From Gammaproteobacteria bacterium (GTDB lineage: Bacteria > Pseudomonadota > Gammaproteobacteria > SG8-11): a stretch of DNA of 6,727 bases. Shown here piece by piece: positions 1 to 6,727 of the stretch. Position numbers and translations under genes: made by a program. The stretch covers positions 1 through 6,727 of the forward strand of contig JACQEQ010000091.1 of assembly GCA_016200445.1 (NCBI GenBank), given 5' to 3'. The number at the start of each line of letters is the position of its first letter. Position 1 is the first letter of the stretch. Below the pieces are notes generated by a model. The model was given only the letters and a program-made list of their open reading frames with translations. It searched no databases and was not told the origin of the DNA.

Positions 1-2150
1 AGATCGCGGACAAGGGCATCGTCGACTGGAAGTACACCACCTGCGGCTATTGTTCGACCGGCTGTTCGATTGAAGTCGGCATGAACGCAGAAGGTAAAGC
101 CGTGGGGACGCGCGGTGTCGCCAGCGCCGATGTCAATCGCGGCAAGCTGTGTTTGAAGGGCATTTTCGAACACGAATTGTTTTACAGTCCCGGACGCGGC
201 AAAACACCGTTGCTGCGCGAAAAATTGCACGACCCGTTTCAGGAAACCAACTGGGACACGGCACTGGACAAAGTCGCCGGCGAGATTAAACGTATTCAAG
301 GTAAATACGGACGTGATGCGTTTGCCGTGGTATCCACGGGCCAGATCATGACTGAAGAATTTTATACGCTGGGTAAGCTCACGCGCGGCGTGCTGGGCAC
401 CAACAATTACGATGGCAACACGACACTGTGCATGTCGTCTGCGGTGTCGGGTTACAAACGTTCGTTCGGGTCCGACGGGCCACCGGGCTGTTATGACGAT
501 TTCGATCACACGCAGTGTCTGATCGCCTTCGGTTCCAATTTGCCGGAACAACATCCGATTATTTTTTGGCGGCTGCGCCAGGCACTGGAGAAGCGCAAGT
601 TTCCGGTGATCGTGGTCGATCCGCGCGTCACCATGTTTGCGCAGATGGCCGACATGCACTTACCGATAACACCCGGCACTGACGTGGTGTTGCTGAACAG
701 TCTCGCGCACGTTATTTTGAAAGAAGGTTTAGATAAGCGCGACTACATCAACGCGCACACCAGCGGTTTTGAAGACTACGCCAAATTGGTTGAGCAGTAC
801 GATCCGGTCAGCGCCTCGCGCATCTGCGGCATCGACGAAGACACCATCCGCAATGTGGCGCGCTTGTACGCCAAGGCCGGTGCGGCGATGAGCATCTGGA
901 CCATGGGTATCAATCAAAGCACGCACGGGTCCGACGGTGTAGTCGCGATTAACAATCTGAACCTCATCACCGGCAACATCGGTAAACCCGGCGGCACCAG
1001 CTTGTCGATCACCGGACAGTGCAACGCGATGGGCACGCGCGAGTGGTCCTCGTGTTCCGGTTTGCCCGGCTATCGCGCGTTGGAAAAAGATAAGGATCGC
1101 GAAGACATCGCCAAGTTTTGGGGCATCGATCCGGAATTCTTCCCGAAAAAACGTGGCTTGTTTCAGACCGATATTTTTCCGGCGATCGAGACCGGCCAGA
1201 TCAAGGGATTGTGGATCATCGCAACCAATCCAATGACGTCGATGACCAACTCGGCACGCATTCGCAAAACGTTCGAGAATCTAGAATTTCTGGTGGTGCA
1301 GGATTCGTATTCCGATGTTGAGACTAACGAATACAGTCACGTGTATTTTCCGGCGGCGGTATGGGCCGAGAAACAAGGCTGTTTCACCAACACCGAACGG
1401 CGCGTGAATTTGATTCGCAACGTGATGCCGCCGTATGCGGACTCGAAGCCGGATTTTTGGATCTTCAACGAAATGGCTAAGCGTTTCGAGGATGGCAATA
1501 AGATTAAATTTCCCGAAACCACGAAAGGTGCGTTCGAAGAAATGCGCCAGCTCTCCAAGGGGCGCATGCTTGACTATTCCGGGATGACCTACGAAAAGCT
1601 GGAAAAGCAACGCGGCATTCAGTGGCCCTGCAACGAAGAGACCGCTGCGAACGGCTCGCCGCGCCTGTATACCGACGGTAAATTCCAGCACTACGACGGC
1701 AAGGCCAAGCTGATTCCATTGCCGTTTATTGACAATAACGAACGTCCCGACGACGAGTATCCGTTCTGGCTCAACAGCGGCCGTGTGGTCGAACATTTTC
1801 ATACCCGTACACGCACCGGGAAGATCGGCAATTTGAATAAATTCAGCCCGACGCCCTACATGGAAATGAACCCCGACGCCGCGCACGAACTCGGCATCGA
1901 ACATGGCCGTTACGCGCGCCTCACGTCACGGCGCGGCGACGCGGTGGTGATGGTGCAGCTCACGCAGCGCGTGCCGCCGAACATGGTGTTCATCCCGTTC
2001 CATTTTCATGAGTGCGTGAACCGCTTGACGCTGGGTTTGCTCGACCCGCATTCGCGCCAGCCTGCATTCAAGCAGAGCGCGGTGAAAATTGAACCGGCGT
2101 CGGATCAACACGCGGCGGCGGTGCGCAATTTGGCGGCGCGAACCTATTAG
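1..2150 (+). CDS. Molybdopterin oxidoreductase, NarB/NasA-like catalytic subunit (5' partial)
   Basis: The frame is open from the first complete codon at 3 to the TAG at 2148-2150 (715 residues visible). It starts before the window, so the ATG at 81 is internal: the cysteine motif lies upstream of it. Visible Cys14-x2-Cys17-x3-Cys21-x28-Cys50 is the N-terminal [4Fe-4S] site, and the KLCLKG around Cys50 carries the conserved lysine between cluster and pterin. Cys143 in LCMSSAV is the expected Mo ligand, with Asp 15 residues downstream in FGSD. GQCNAMG, the NTERR segment and HFHTRTRTGK (about 598-607) are typical of bis-MGD nitrate reductases. The C-terminal dinucleotide-binding domain spans about 585-705. 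There is no BFD domain, so electrons probably come from the ferredoxin-anchor fusion encoded 109 bp downstream. The C-terminus (FHFHECVNRLT) resembles NapA/FdhF more than NasA. Nitrate is the likeliest substrate, but this is inferred. Whether a Tat signal precedes it cannot be seen. Confidence 0.93.
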   Translation, partial: IADKGIVDWKYTTCGYCSTGCSIEVGMNAEGKAVGTRGVASADVNRGKLCLKGIFEHELFYSPGRGKTPLLREKLHDPFQETNWDTALDKVAGEIKRIQGKYGRDAFAVVSTGQIMTEEFYTLGKLTRGVLGTNNYDGNTTLCMSSAVSGYKRSFGSDGPPGCYDDFDHTQCLIAFGSNLPEQHPIIFWRLRQALEKRKFPVIVVDPRVTMFAQMADMHLPITPGTDVVLLNSLAHVILKEGLDKRDYINAHTSGFEDYAKLVEQYDPVSASRICGIDEDTIRNVARLYAKAGAAMSIWTMGINQSTHGSDGVVAINNLNLITGNIGKPGGTSLSITGQCNAMGTREWSSCSGLPGYRALEKDKDREDIAKFWGIDPEFFPKKRGLFQTDIFPAIETGQIKGLWIIATNPMTSMTNSARIRKTFENLEFLVVQDSYSDVETNEYSHVYFPAAVWAEKQGCFTNTERRVNLIRNVMPPYADSKPDFWIFNEMAKRFEDGNKIKFPETTKGAFEEMRQLSKGRMLDYSGMTYEKLEKQRGIQWPCNEETAANGSPRLYTDGKFQHYDGKAKLIPLPFIDNNERPDDEYPFWLNSGRVVEHFHTRTRTGKIGNLNKFSPTPYMEMNPDAAHELGIEHGRYARLTSRRGDAVVMVQLTQRVPPNMVFIPFHFHECVNRLTLGLLDPHSRQPAFKQSAVKIEPASDQHAAAVRNLAARTY

Positions 2151-2163
2151 TGAATCGAGAGAA

Positions 2164-2195
2164 GCGAGGGCTGGGTTGTTAAGCCCAGCCCTCGC
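2164..2195. repeat. 12-bp perfect palindrome (strong stem-loop), REP-like
   Basis: Arms 2164-2175 (GCGAGGGCTGGG) and 2184-2195 (CCCAGCCCTCGC) are perfectly complementary. The 8-nt spacer can close by a T·G and a T-A pair to leave a GTTA loop. It starts 13 bp after the stop codon of the upstream gene. No T-run follows on the plus strand (GAAAATC follows instead), so it is not a classical intrinsic terminator for the operon. A role in 3'-end protection, partial termination or as a dispersed REP-type element is possible. It shares its core with the next palindrome. Confidence 0.75.
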
Positions 2196-2213
2196 GAAAA
2201 TCTCCTGACCATC

Positions 2214-2233
2214 GCTGGGTTTTGCAACCCAGC
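2214..2233. repeat. 8-bp perfect palindrome sharing core with the preceding one
   Basis: Arms GCTGGGTT (2214-2221) and AACCCAGC (2226-2233) are perfectly complementary around a TTGC loop, followed by CTACG. From memory, elements of the general form GCTGGGTT...AACCCAGCCTACG occur as dispersed intergenic repeats in many proteobacteria; this was not checked here. The hairpin ends 12 nt before the purine-rich ribosome binding site of the next gene, so it lies in that gene's leader. Confidence 0.7.
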
Positions 2234-2245
2234 CTACGACTTTCA

Positions 2246-2251
2246 GAGAGA
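2246..2251 (+). promoter_or_regulatory. Ribosome binding site of the ferredoxin-anchor fusion gene
   Basis: GAGAGA ends 8 nt before the ATG at 2260. It is a reasonable Shine-Dalgarno match and supports that start. Confidence 0.6.
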
Positions 2252-2259
2252 CATAAACT

Positions 2260-4086
2260 ATGTTTCAAGTCCGCACCGACGAACCGTCGTACGCATTCAT
2301 TCCCAATGTACCAACACCGGAAACGAATCGTTACGGTAAGACTATCCAGCTCGTCGATATGCGCGATGCGCTGGCCGGCAAGAGTCTCAACATCAACGGC
2401 GATGCCGGCATCGGCATCAATCCCAATCGTTATAAGCAGCACGGCTTCTTTTTCAACGCCGACAACTGCATCGCCTGCCACGCCTGCGAATCGGCGTGCA
2501 GCGAAAAAAATAATCTGCCGCCGCATCTGGCGTTTCGCTCGGTCGGATATGTCGAGGGCGGCACCTATCCGGCCTACAAGCGCTTGAATATTTCGATGGC
2601 GTGTAATCACTGCGACGATCCAGTGTGCTTGAAAGGCTGCCCGACGCGCGCTTATACCAAGTTCGCCGAATACGGCGCGGTATTGCAGGATCCGGACATC
2701 TGTTTCGGTTGTGGCTATTGCACCTGGGTGTGCCCGTACAACGCGCCGCAGCTTGACCCCATCGCCGGGCACGTGCAGAAGTGCAACATGTGCGTGGATC
2801 GATTGGAGGTCGGTCTCAAGCCTGCGTGTGCATCGGCGTGTTTGGGCGGCGCGCTGGATTTCGGCATCATCGAAACCACGCCTGAAAATCGCGATCAGCT
2901 GCACACCGTGATTCCCGGATTTCCGACGCCCGACATCACGCATCCCAACATCCGTTTTCAACAAGCCAAAACCTTGCCGCGCGAGATGACGCGTCCCGAC
3001 AGCATGCCTTTGCGTTATGAACGCGACGATCAAGGACAAGGCCAGTTTAAAACCAAGGTGCGCGAGCTTGACAAAAAGCGCGAGTGGAATCTGCGCAAAT
3101 TACGCTCGCGTGAAGATCCATTGGTGATTTTCACCTTGGTCACCCAGGCCGTCGTCGGTGTGTTCCTGCTGTTGTTCCTTGGGCCGATGGTGGGGCTGGA
3201 TGAATTATCAGCGAACGCGCATCCAGTGCTGTATCCGGCGTTGCTGTTCGCGATGCTGGGTTTGGAGTCGGTGGCGTTGTTTTTATCCACCATGCATTTG
3301 GGCAAGCCCCATCGTTTTTACCGTGCGTTCAACAATCTGCGTTATTCGCCGGTGAGCCGCGAGGTGGCCGGCGTGGCGGTGTTTTTCAATTTGCTTGGCG
3401 CATACACGGTGCTGACGGCTTTCCCAAATTTATTCGCGTGGTTGCCGTCTGGCACGAGTGCATTCGTCGGCTGGGGTGCGGTGTTAGCAGGACCGGTTGC
3501 GCTGTACTTCATGCACCGGATCTACCGCATTCAGGCGCGGCCGTTCTGGAATCACTGGCAAGTGTTGACATCGTTCTACGGCAATATGCTGGCCTTGGGC
3601 AGTGTGGTCGTGTTAACGGCTTATGCGTTGATCCTCACGTTGCAAGGCCAATCGTTCGCCGTCTTGGCTCAGGTGTTGTCCTGGCCGGTGGCAGCGGGGT
3701 TGTTCATGGAAGGCATGGGTTTATGGTTTCATGCCAGCGACTTGAATCGCGGCGGCGCCGAAGGTGCGGCGTCGCACTACGAACAACGTACCACGTACGG
3801 CAAAACATACCTCGCACGTAACGCTGGGTTGCTGCTGAGTACACTCATGGTGATTGCGCTCGCTGCGGTAGGCGCAGATGGCTGGGTAGGTGTGGCTGGA
3901 TGGTCGATTGCTATGGCATTAATTGTCACGACTGCTGCTGTGGGTCGTGCGTTGTTCTACGTGCTGGTGATTCCCACCACCATGCCCGGCGCGTTTTTCT
4001 GGAAAAATCGCGGCTTCCAGGAGCACGCACGCGCTACCGGTTTGGCGCACATGCCGCAAGTGGGCGTGGTGCCTGATCTTCACTGA
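2260..4086 (+). CDS. DmsB-DmsC fusion: four-cluster ferredoxin plus quinol-binding membrane anchor
   Basis: This 608-residue protein joins two subunits that are usually separate. Residues about 60-200 are a DmsB/NrfC-type ferredoxin with 16 cysteines in four groups: C70/C73/C76/C80, C115/C118/C123/C127, C148/C151/C154/C158 and C175/C178/C190/C194. All are present, which predicts four [4Fe-4S] clusters, whereas NarH has a Trp in one position. A basic linker (about 262-284) leads into about eight hydrophobic segments: 287-310, 322-343, 368-390, 400-419, 435-461, 466-490, 521-538 and 543-571. The loop HLGKPHRFYRAFNN...SREV (346-369) is the DmsC family signature. No Tat or Sec signal is seen at the N-terminus. 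The expected role is to oxidise membrane quinol and pass electrons through the clusters to the molybdenum subunit encoded just upstream. Basic residues cluster in the linker, in the loops after helices 2, 4 and 6 and in the tail, which predicts N-in/C-in topology. The ATG at 2260 follows GAGAGA. Confidence 0.93.
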   Translation: MFQVRTDEPSYAFIPNVPTPETNRYGKTIQLVDMRDALAGKSLNINGDAGIGINPNRYKQHGFFFNADNCIACHACESACSEKNNLPPHLAFRSVGYVEGGTYPAYKRLNISMACNHCDDPVCLKGCPTRAYTKFAEYGAVLQDPDICFGCGYCTWVCPYNAPQLDPIAGHVQKCNMCVDRLEVGLKPACASACLGGALDFGIIETTPENRDQLHTVIPGFPTPDITHPNIRFQQAKTLPREMTRPDSMPLRYERDDQGQGQFKTKVRELDKKREWNLRKLRSREDPLVIFTLVTQAVVGVFLLLFLGPMVGLDELSANAHPVLYPALLFAMLGLESVALFLSTMHLGKPHRFYRAFNNLRYSPVSREVAGVAVFFNLLGAYTVLTAFPNLFAWLPSGTSAFVGWGAVLAGPVALYFMHRIYRIQARPFWNHWQVLTSFYGNMLALGSVVVLTAYALILTLQGQSFAVLAQVLSWPVAAGLFMEGMGLWFHASDLNRGGAEGAASHYEQRTTYGKTYLARNAGLLLSTLMVIALAAVGADGWVGVAGWSIAMALIVTTAAVGRALFYVLVIPTTMPGAFFWKNRGFQEHARATGLAHMPQVGVVPDLH

Positions 4087-4090
4087 GTCG

Positions 4091-4119
4091 TGCCGTCGGG
4101 TGTAGAGTGTCCGACGGCA
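4091..4119. other. Intercistronic 9-bp hairpin before nasA
   Basis: TGCCGTCGG (4091-4099) and CCGACGGCA (4111-4119) are perfectly complementary around an 11-nt spacer. It begins 4 bp after the stop codon of the fusion gene. Only AATTAACC follows, with no T-run, so a strong intrinsic terminator is unlikely. It may be an RNA-processing or stabilising stem, or a weak attenuator that sets nasA expression relative to the upstream genes. Confidence 0.6.
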
Positions 4120-4126
4120 ATTAACC

Positions 4127-4130
4127 GAGA
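4127..4130 (+). promoter_or_regulatory. Possible Shine-Dalgarno favouring a GTG start at 4136
   Basis: GAGA lies 5 nt before the in-frame GTG at 4136. No comparable purine-rich site lies 5-10 nt before the ATG at 4160, where the bases are CATTCTTCATCT. This favours the upstream GTG, although the match is short. Confidence 0.4.
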
Positions 4131-4135
4131 CAGCG

Positions 4136-6727
4136 GTGGGCACTGCCCATTCTTCATCTATGCACGCCGGTGATATCAAAACTACCTGTCCCTACTGCGG
4201 TGTCGGTTGCGGAGTGATCGCAAGCGTCGCCGCCGACGGTGCAGTGAGCGTGCGTGGCGATCCGGATCATCCGGCGAACTTCGGCCGTTTGTGCTCCAAA
4301 GGTTCTGCGTTGGCGGAGACACTCGAACTGGACGGACGGCTGCTCTATCCGGAAATCAATTGTAGGAGTGCCGCCCCTACAGGGCGCGTTTCGTGGGATG
4401 CGGCGCTCGATCACGTCGCACAAGAATTTCAGAACATCATTGCAACGCATGGCCCCGATGCCGTTGCCTTCTATGTCTCCGGTCAACTCTGCACCGAGGA
4501 CTACTACGTTGCCAATAAATTGATGAAGGGTTTCATCGGCTCGGCCAATATCGATACCAATTCGCGTTTGTGTATGTCATCGGCGGTCGCCGGGTACAAA
4601 CGTGCGTTCGGTTCCGATACCGTTCCCTGTGATTATCAAGACCTGGAACTTGCCGATCTGATTGTGCTGGTGGGTTCCAACACCGCGTGGTGTCACCCGG
4701 TGATCTATCAGCGCATCCGCGCGGCGCGCGAGCAACGCGGCACCAAGATCGTGGTGATCGACCCACGGAAAACGGCAACCTGCGAATTTGCCGATCTGCA
4801 TTTGCCGATTCAACCTGGTACCGACGCGCTTCTTTTTAACGGGTTGTTGAATTTTCTGCGGCGCGAAGACTACCTCGACTTCGCATTTCTGGAAGCACAC
4901 ACCGAAGGCTTTGCCGCTGCGCTGGATGCGGCACGCGCCTCGTCACCGACGCTGCCGTCGGTTGCGCAAGCCTGTGGACTCGACCCGGCCAGCGTGGCCG
5001 AGTTTTATCGCATGTTTGCGCGCACTGCGGCAACTGTGACGCTGTATTCGCAAGGCGTGAATCAATCCAGTGCCGGTGTTGACAAAAACAACGCCATAAT
5101 CAATTGCCACCTCGCTACCGGCCGCATCGGCAAACCCGGCGCGGGACCGTTTTCAATTACCGGCCAACCCAATGCGATGGGCGGACGCGAGGTGGGCGGT
5201 TTGGCCAACCAACTCGCAGCACATATGGACTTCGATGCTGCGGACAACATCGACCGGGTGGCGCGTTTTTGGGGCGCGCCAGGCATCACGCGCAAGCCGG
5301 GTTATAAAGCCGTGGATTTATTCGACGCCATCCACGACGGCCGGGTAAAAGCAGTATGGATTGTCGCAACTAATCCGGCGGTGAGTCTGCCGGATGCAAA
5401 TAAAGTGCGCGCCGCGCTACAAAAATGCGAGTTCGTGGTGGTGTCCGATTGCATACGTGCCACCGACACTGCGCAGTATGCGCATGTGTTGTTGCCAGCC
5501 CTCGGGTGGGGTGAAAAAGATGGCAGCGTGACTAATTCCGAGCGGCGTATTTCGCGGCAACGGGCTTTTTTGAACGTACCAGGGGAAGCCAGGCCAGATT
5601 GGTGGATGTTCGCGCAAGTCGCGCAACGCATGGGTTACGCAGCGGCGTTTAGCTACGACACCCCTGCGCAAATATTTCGCGAACACGCGCAGTTGTCGGC
5701 ATTTGAAAACGATGGCCGGCGCGATTTCAATCTCGCCGGTCTGGTGCAGATCGACGACGCCAAGTATCGACAATTACAGCCGGTGCAGTGGCCAGTACAC
5801 GCGGGGGAGCAGGATGCGCCGCGCCTGTTCAGCGACGGCAAGTTTTTCACGCCCAACCGCAAGGCACGCCTGATACCCATCACACCACGTGCGCCAGTAC
5901 ATGCAACGAATGCCGAGTATCCGTTAATTCTCAACACCGGGCGCGTGCGCGATCACTGGCACACCATGACACGCACCGGCAAGGCGCCGCGCTTGAATGC
6001 GCATGAAGTGGAGCCGTGTGTGACGCTGCACACGCGCGATGCCCAACAATGCGGCGTGCGCGACGGCGCGCTCGCGCACATCGGTAGCCGCTGGGGTAGC
6101 ATAGTGGCGCGCGTGCGGGTCAGTGACGAGCAGCGCATGGGCAGCGTGTTTGTGCCGATCCATTGGAACGATCAGTTCGCCAGCAACGCGGCAGTGGATC
6201 GTGCCGTGAATCCGGTGGTGGATGCGATCTCCGGTCAGCCGGAGTCCAAGCACACTCCGGTGTGCGTGACGCCACATGTCGCCGCCTGGTATGGGTTTTT
6301 ATTGTCGCGGCGGTTACTCGTCGTGCCGCAGATTGACTATTGGGTGCGCGCTAAAGGCCAGGGCTACTATCGCTACGAACTGGCAAGCGATGCGAAACCC
6401 GGCGACTGGGCGGATTGGGCACGCGCACTGTTGTGTCACAGCGATGGTAAAGCCGAATGGAGCGAATTTCTCGACCAGCGCGCCGGGCGTTATCGCGCCG
6501 CACGTATCGTGAATAACCGCTTGGAAAGTTGCCTGTTTATTTCACCTGAACCGAGTTTGCCATCGCGCACGTGGTTGGCGGGTTTATTCGAGCAAGACAT
6601 TTTGTCCGATGCCGCGCGCGCCAGTGTGCTGGCCGGCAAGCCGCGTCAAGGCGACAGCGATGCAGGCGAGGTGGTGTGCGCCTGTTTCGGTGTCGGTAGC
6701 AAAACCATTCAGCGCGCGATTGAACAG
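4136..6727 (+). CDS. nasA: Assimilatory nitrate reductase catalytic subunit NasA (3' partial)
   Basis: The frame is open from a TAG at 4103 to the window end. It starts at GTG 4136 (864 residues visible) or ATG 4160 (856). Numbering below is from the ATG. Cys10-x2-Cys13-x3-Cys17-x27-Cys45, within TTCPYCGVGCGV and RLCSKG, binds [4Fe-4S]. Cys138 in LCMSSAV is the Mo ligand, and Asp153 follows 15 residues later. GQPNAMGGREVGGLANQ is a NasA hallmark. The C-terminal dinucleotide-binding domain runs about 586-705 and includes HWHTMTRTGK and FVPIHWNDQFASN. A NasA-type linker follows (about 706-835), then the start of a BFD-like [2Fe-2S] domain with Cys840 and Cys842 (VCACFGVG); its second cysteine pair lies beyond the window. 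Family role: cytoplasmic two-electron reduction of nitrate to nitrite for assimilation, usually followed by NirB-type nitrite reductase. It sits 49 or 73 bp after the fusion gene, probably in the same operon. Residues 68-74 look like a short palindromic insertion. Confidence 0.95.
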   Translation, partial: MGTAHSSSMHAGDIKTTCPYCGVGCGVIASVAADGAVSVRGDPDHPANFGRLCSKGSALAETLELDGRLLYPEINCRSAAPTGRVSWDAALDHVAQEFQNIIATHGPDAVAFYVSGQLCTEDYYVANKLMKGFIGSANIDTNSRLCMSSAVAGYKRAFGSDTVPCDYQDLELADLIVLVGSNTAWCHPVIYQRIRAAREQRGTKIVVIDPRKTATCEFADLHLPIQPGTDALLFNGLLNFLRREDYLDFAFLEAHTEGFAAALDAARASSPTLPSVAQACGLDPASVAEFYRMFARTAATVTLYSQGVNQSSAGVDKNNAIINCHLATGRIGKPGAGPFSITGQPNAMGGREVGGLANQLAAHMDFDAADNIDRVARFWGAPGITRKPGYKAVDLFDAIHDGRVKAVWIVATNPAVSLPDANKVRAALQKCEFVVVSDCIRATDTAQYAHVLLPALGWGEKDGSVTNSERRISRQRAFLNVPGEARPDWWMFAQVAQRMGYAAAFSYDTPAQIFREHAQLSAFENDGRRDFNLAGLVQIDDAKYRQLQPVQWPVHAGEQDAPRLFSDGKFFTPNRKARLIPITPRAPVHATNAEYPLILNTGRVRDHWHTMTRTGKAPRLNAHEVEPCVTLHTRDAQQCGVRDGALAHIGSRWGSIVARVRVSDEQRMGSVFVPIHWNDQFASNAAVDRAVNPVVDAISGQPESKHTPVCVTPHVAAWYGFLLSRRLLVVPQIDYWVRAKGQGYYRYELASDAKPGDWADWARALLCHSDGKAEWSEFLDQRAGRYRAARIVNNRLESCLFISPEPSLPSRTWLAGLFEQDILSDAARASVLAGKPRQGDSDAGEVVCACFGVGSKTIQRAIEQ
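4361..4386. repeat. Palindromic segment inside nasA, possible REP-like insertion
   Basis: TGTAGG (4361-4366) and CCTACA (4376-4381) are inverted repeats. CGCCC (4372-4376) and GGGCG (4382-4386) form an overlapping alternative stem. The segment encodes Cys68 to Thr74, between the [4Fe-4S] domain and VSWDAAL. As I recall the family, NasA proteins run from LLxPEI(N/D)GR directly into the SWD motif with about six fewer residues. GTAGGAG-type palindromes are common dispersed repeats in gammaproteobacteria, so a small in-frame insertion is plausible but unproven. Confidence 0.45.

Noticed and set aside
81..83. ATG at 81 as the start of the first gene
   Set aside because: The same frame is open back to the window edge, and the essential Cys-x2-Cys-x3-Cys motif is encoded at 42-65, before this ATG.
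1281..1904. A 207-codon open frame on the minus strand
   Set aside because: It is antisense to well-conserved molybdopterin oxidoreductase sequence, and its translation shows no family features.
2164..2195. Classical rho-independent terminator after gene 1
   Set aside because: The stem is strong, but the plus strand continues with GAAAATCTCC instead of a T-run. Ending transcription here would also split a catalytic subunit from its electron-transfer partner.
2164..2233. NasT-type (ANTAR) tandem hexaloop antiterminator target
   Set aside because: Two tandem hairpins near nas genes suggested it, but the loops (TTGTTAAG and TTGC) do not give six-base loops with A at position 1 and G at position 4, as I recall the motif.
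2179..3039. A 286-codon open frame on the minus strand
   Set aside because: It lies antisense to the ferredoxin part of the fusion, whose 16 ordered cysteines prove the plus-strand reading. Its product is Arg/Ala-rich with no recognisable domain, as expected for a shadow frame in GC-rich DNA.
1..6727. CRISPR array, tRNA/rRNA gene or insertion sequence
   Set aside because: No regularly spaced repeats, cloverleaf-like segment or transposase-like reading frame was seen. About 97% of the window is occupied by the three coding regions.

Overview
The window lies inside one plus-strand gene cluster for molybdenum-dependent nitrogen-oxyanion metabolism. It looks like a chromosomal region of a moderately GC-rich proteobacterium. 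I infer a gamma- or betaproteobacterium from codon use, from the NasA type with a C-terminal BFD domain, and from REP-like palindromes between genes, but the species cannot be named. Both window edges cut through genes.

Layout: (1) Positions 1-2150 hold the 3' part of a molybdopterin (bis-MGD) oxidoreductase of the NarB/NasA/NapA branch. It has an N-terminal [4Fe-4S] motif and a cysteine Mo ligand, and its true start lies upstream of the window. (2) Positions 2151-2259 form a 109-bp gap with two strong palindromes sharing the core GCTGGG/CCCAGC. (3) Positions 2260-4086 encode a 608-residue fusion of a DmsB-like four-cluster ferredoxin to a DmsC-like eight-helix quinol-binding membrane anchor. 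(4) Positions 4087-4135 are a short gap with a perfect 9-bp hairpin. (5) From about 4136/4160 to the window end runs a large open frame for assimilatory nitrate reductase NasA. It has an N-terminal [4Fe-4S] motif, a cysteine Mo ligand and the beginning of a BFD-like [2Fe-2S] domain, and it is cut off by the window edge.

Working model: genes 1 and 2 form a quinol-linked molybdoenzyme complex (catalytic subunit plus an electron-transfer/anchor fusion) encoded beside a soluble NasA. The charge distribution of the fusion predicts N-in/C-in membrane topology. That would place its iron-sulfur domain, and hence the catalytic subunit, on the cytoplasmic side, opposite to E. coli DmsABC. A cytoplasm-facing, quinol-fed nitrate reductase-like complex beside NasA is the most interesting feature here. 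Its substrate cannot be proven from sequence alone. Smaller points of interest are the paired palindromes, a palindromic in-frame insertion inside nasA, and an ambiguous nasA start.
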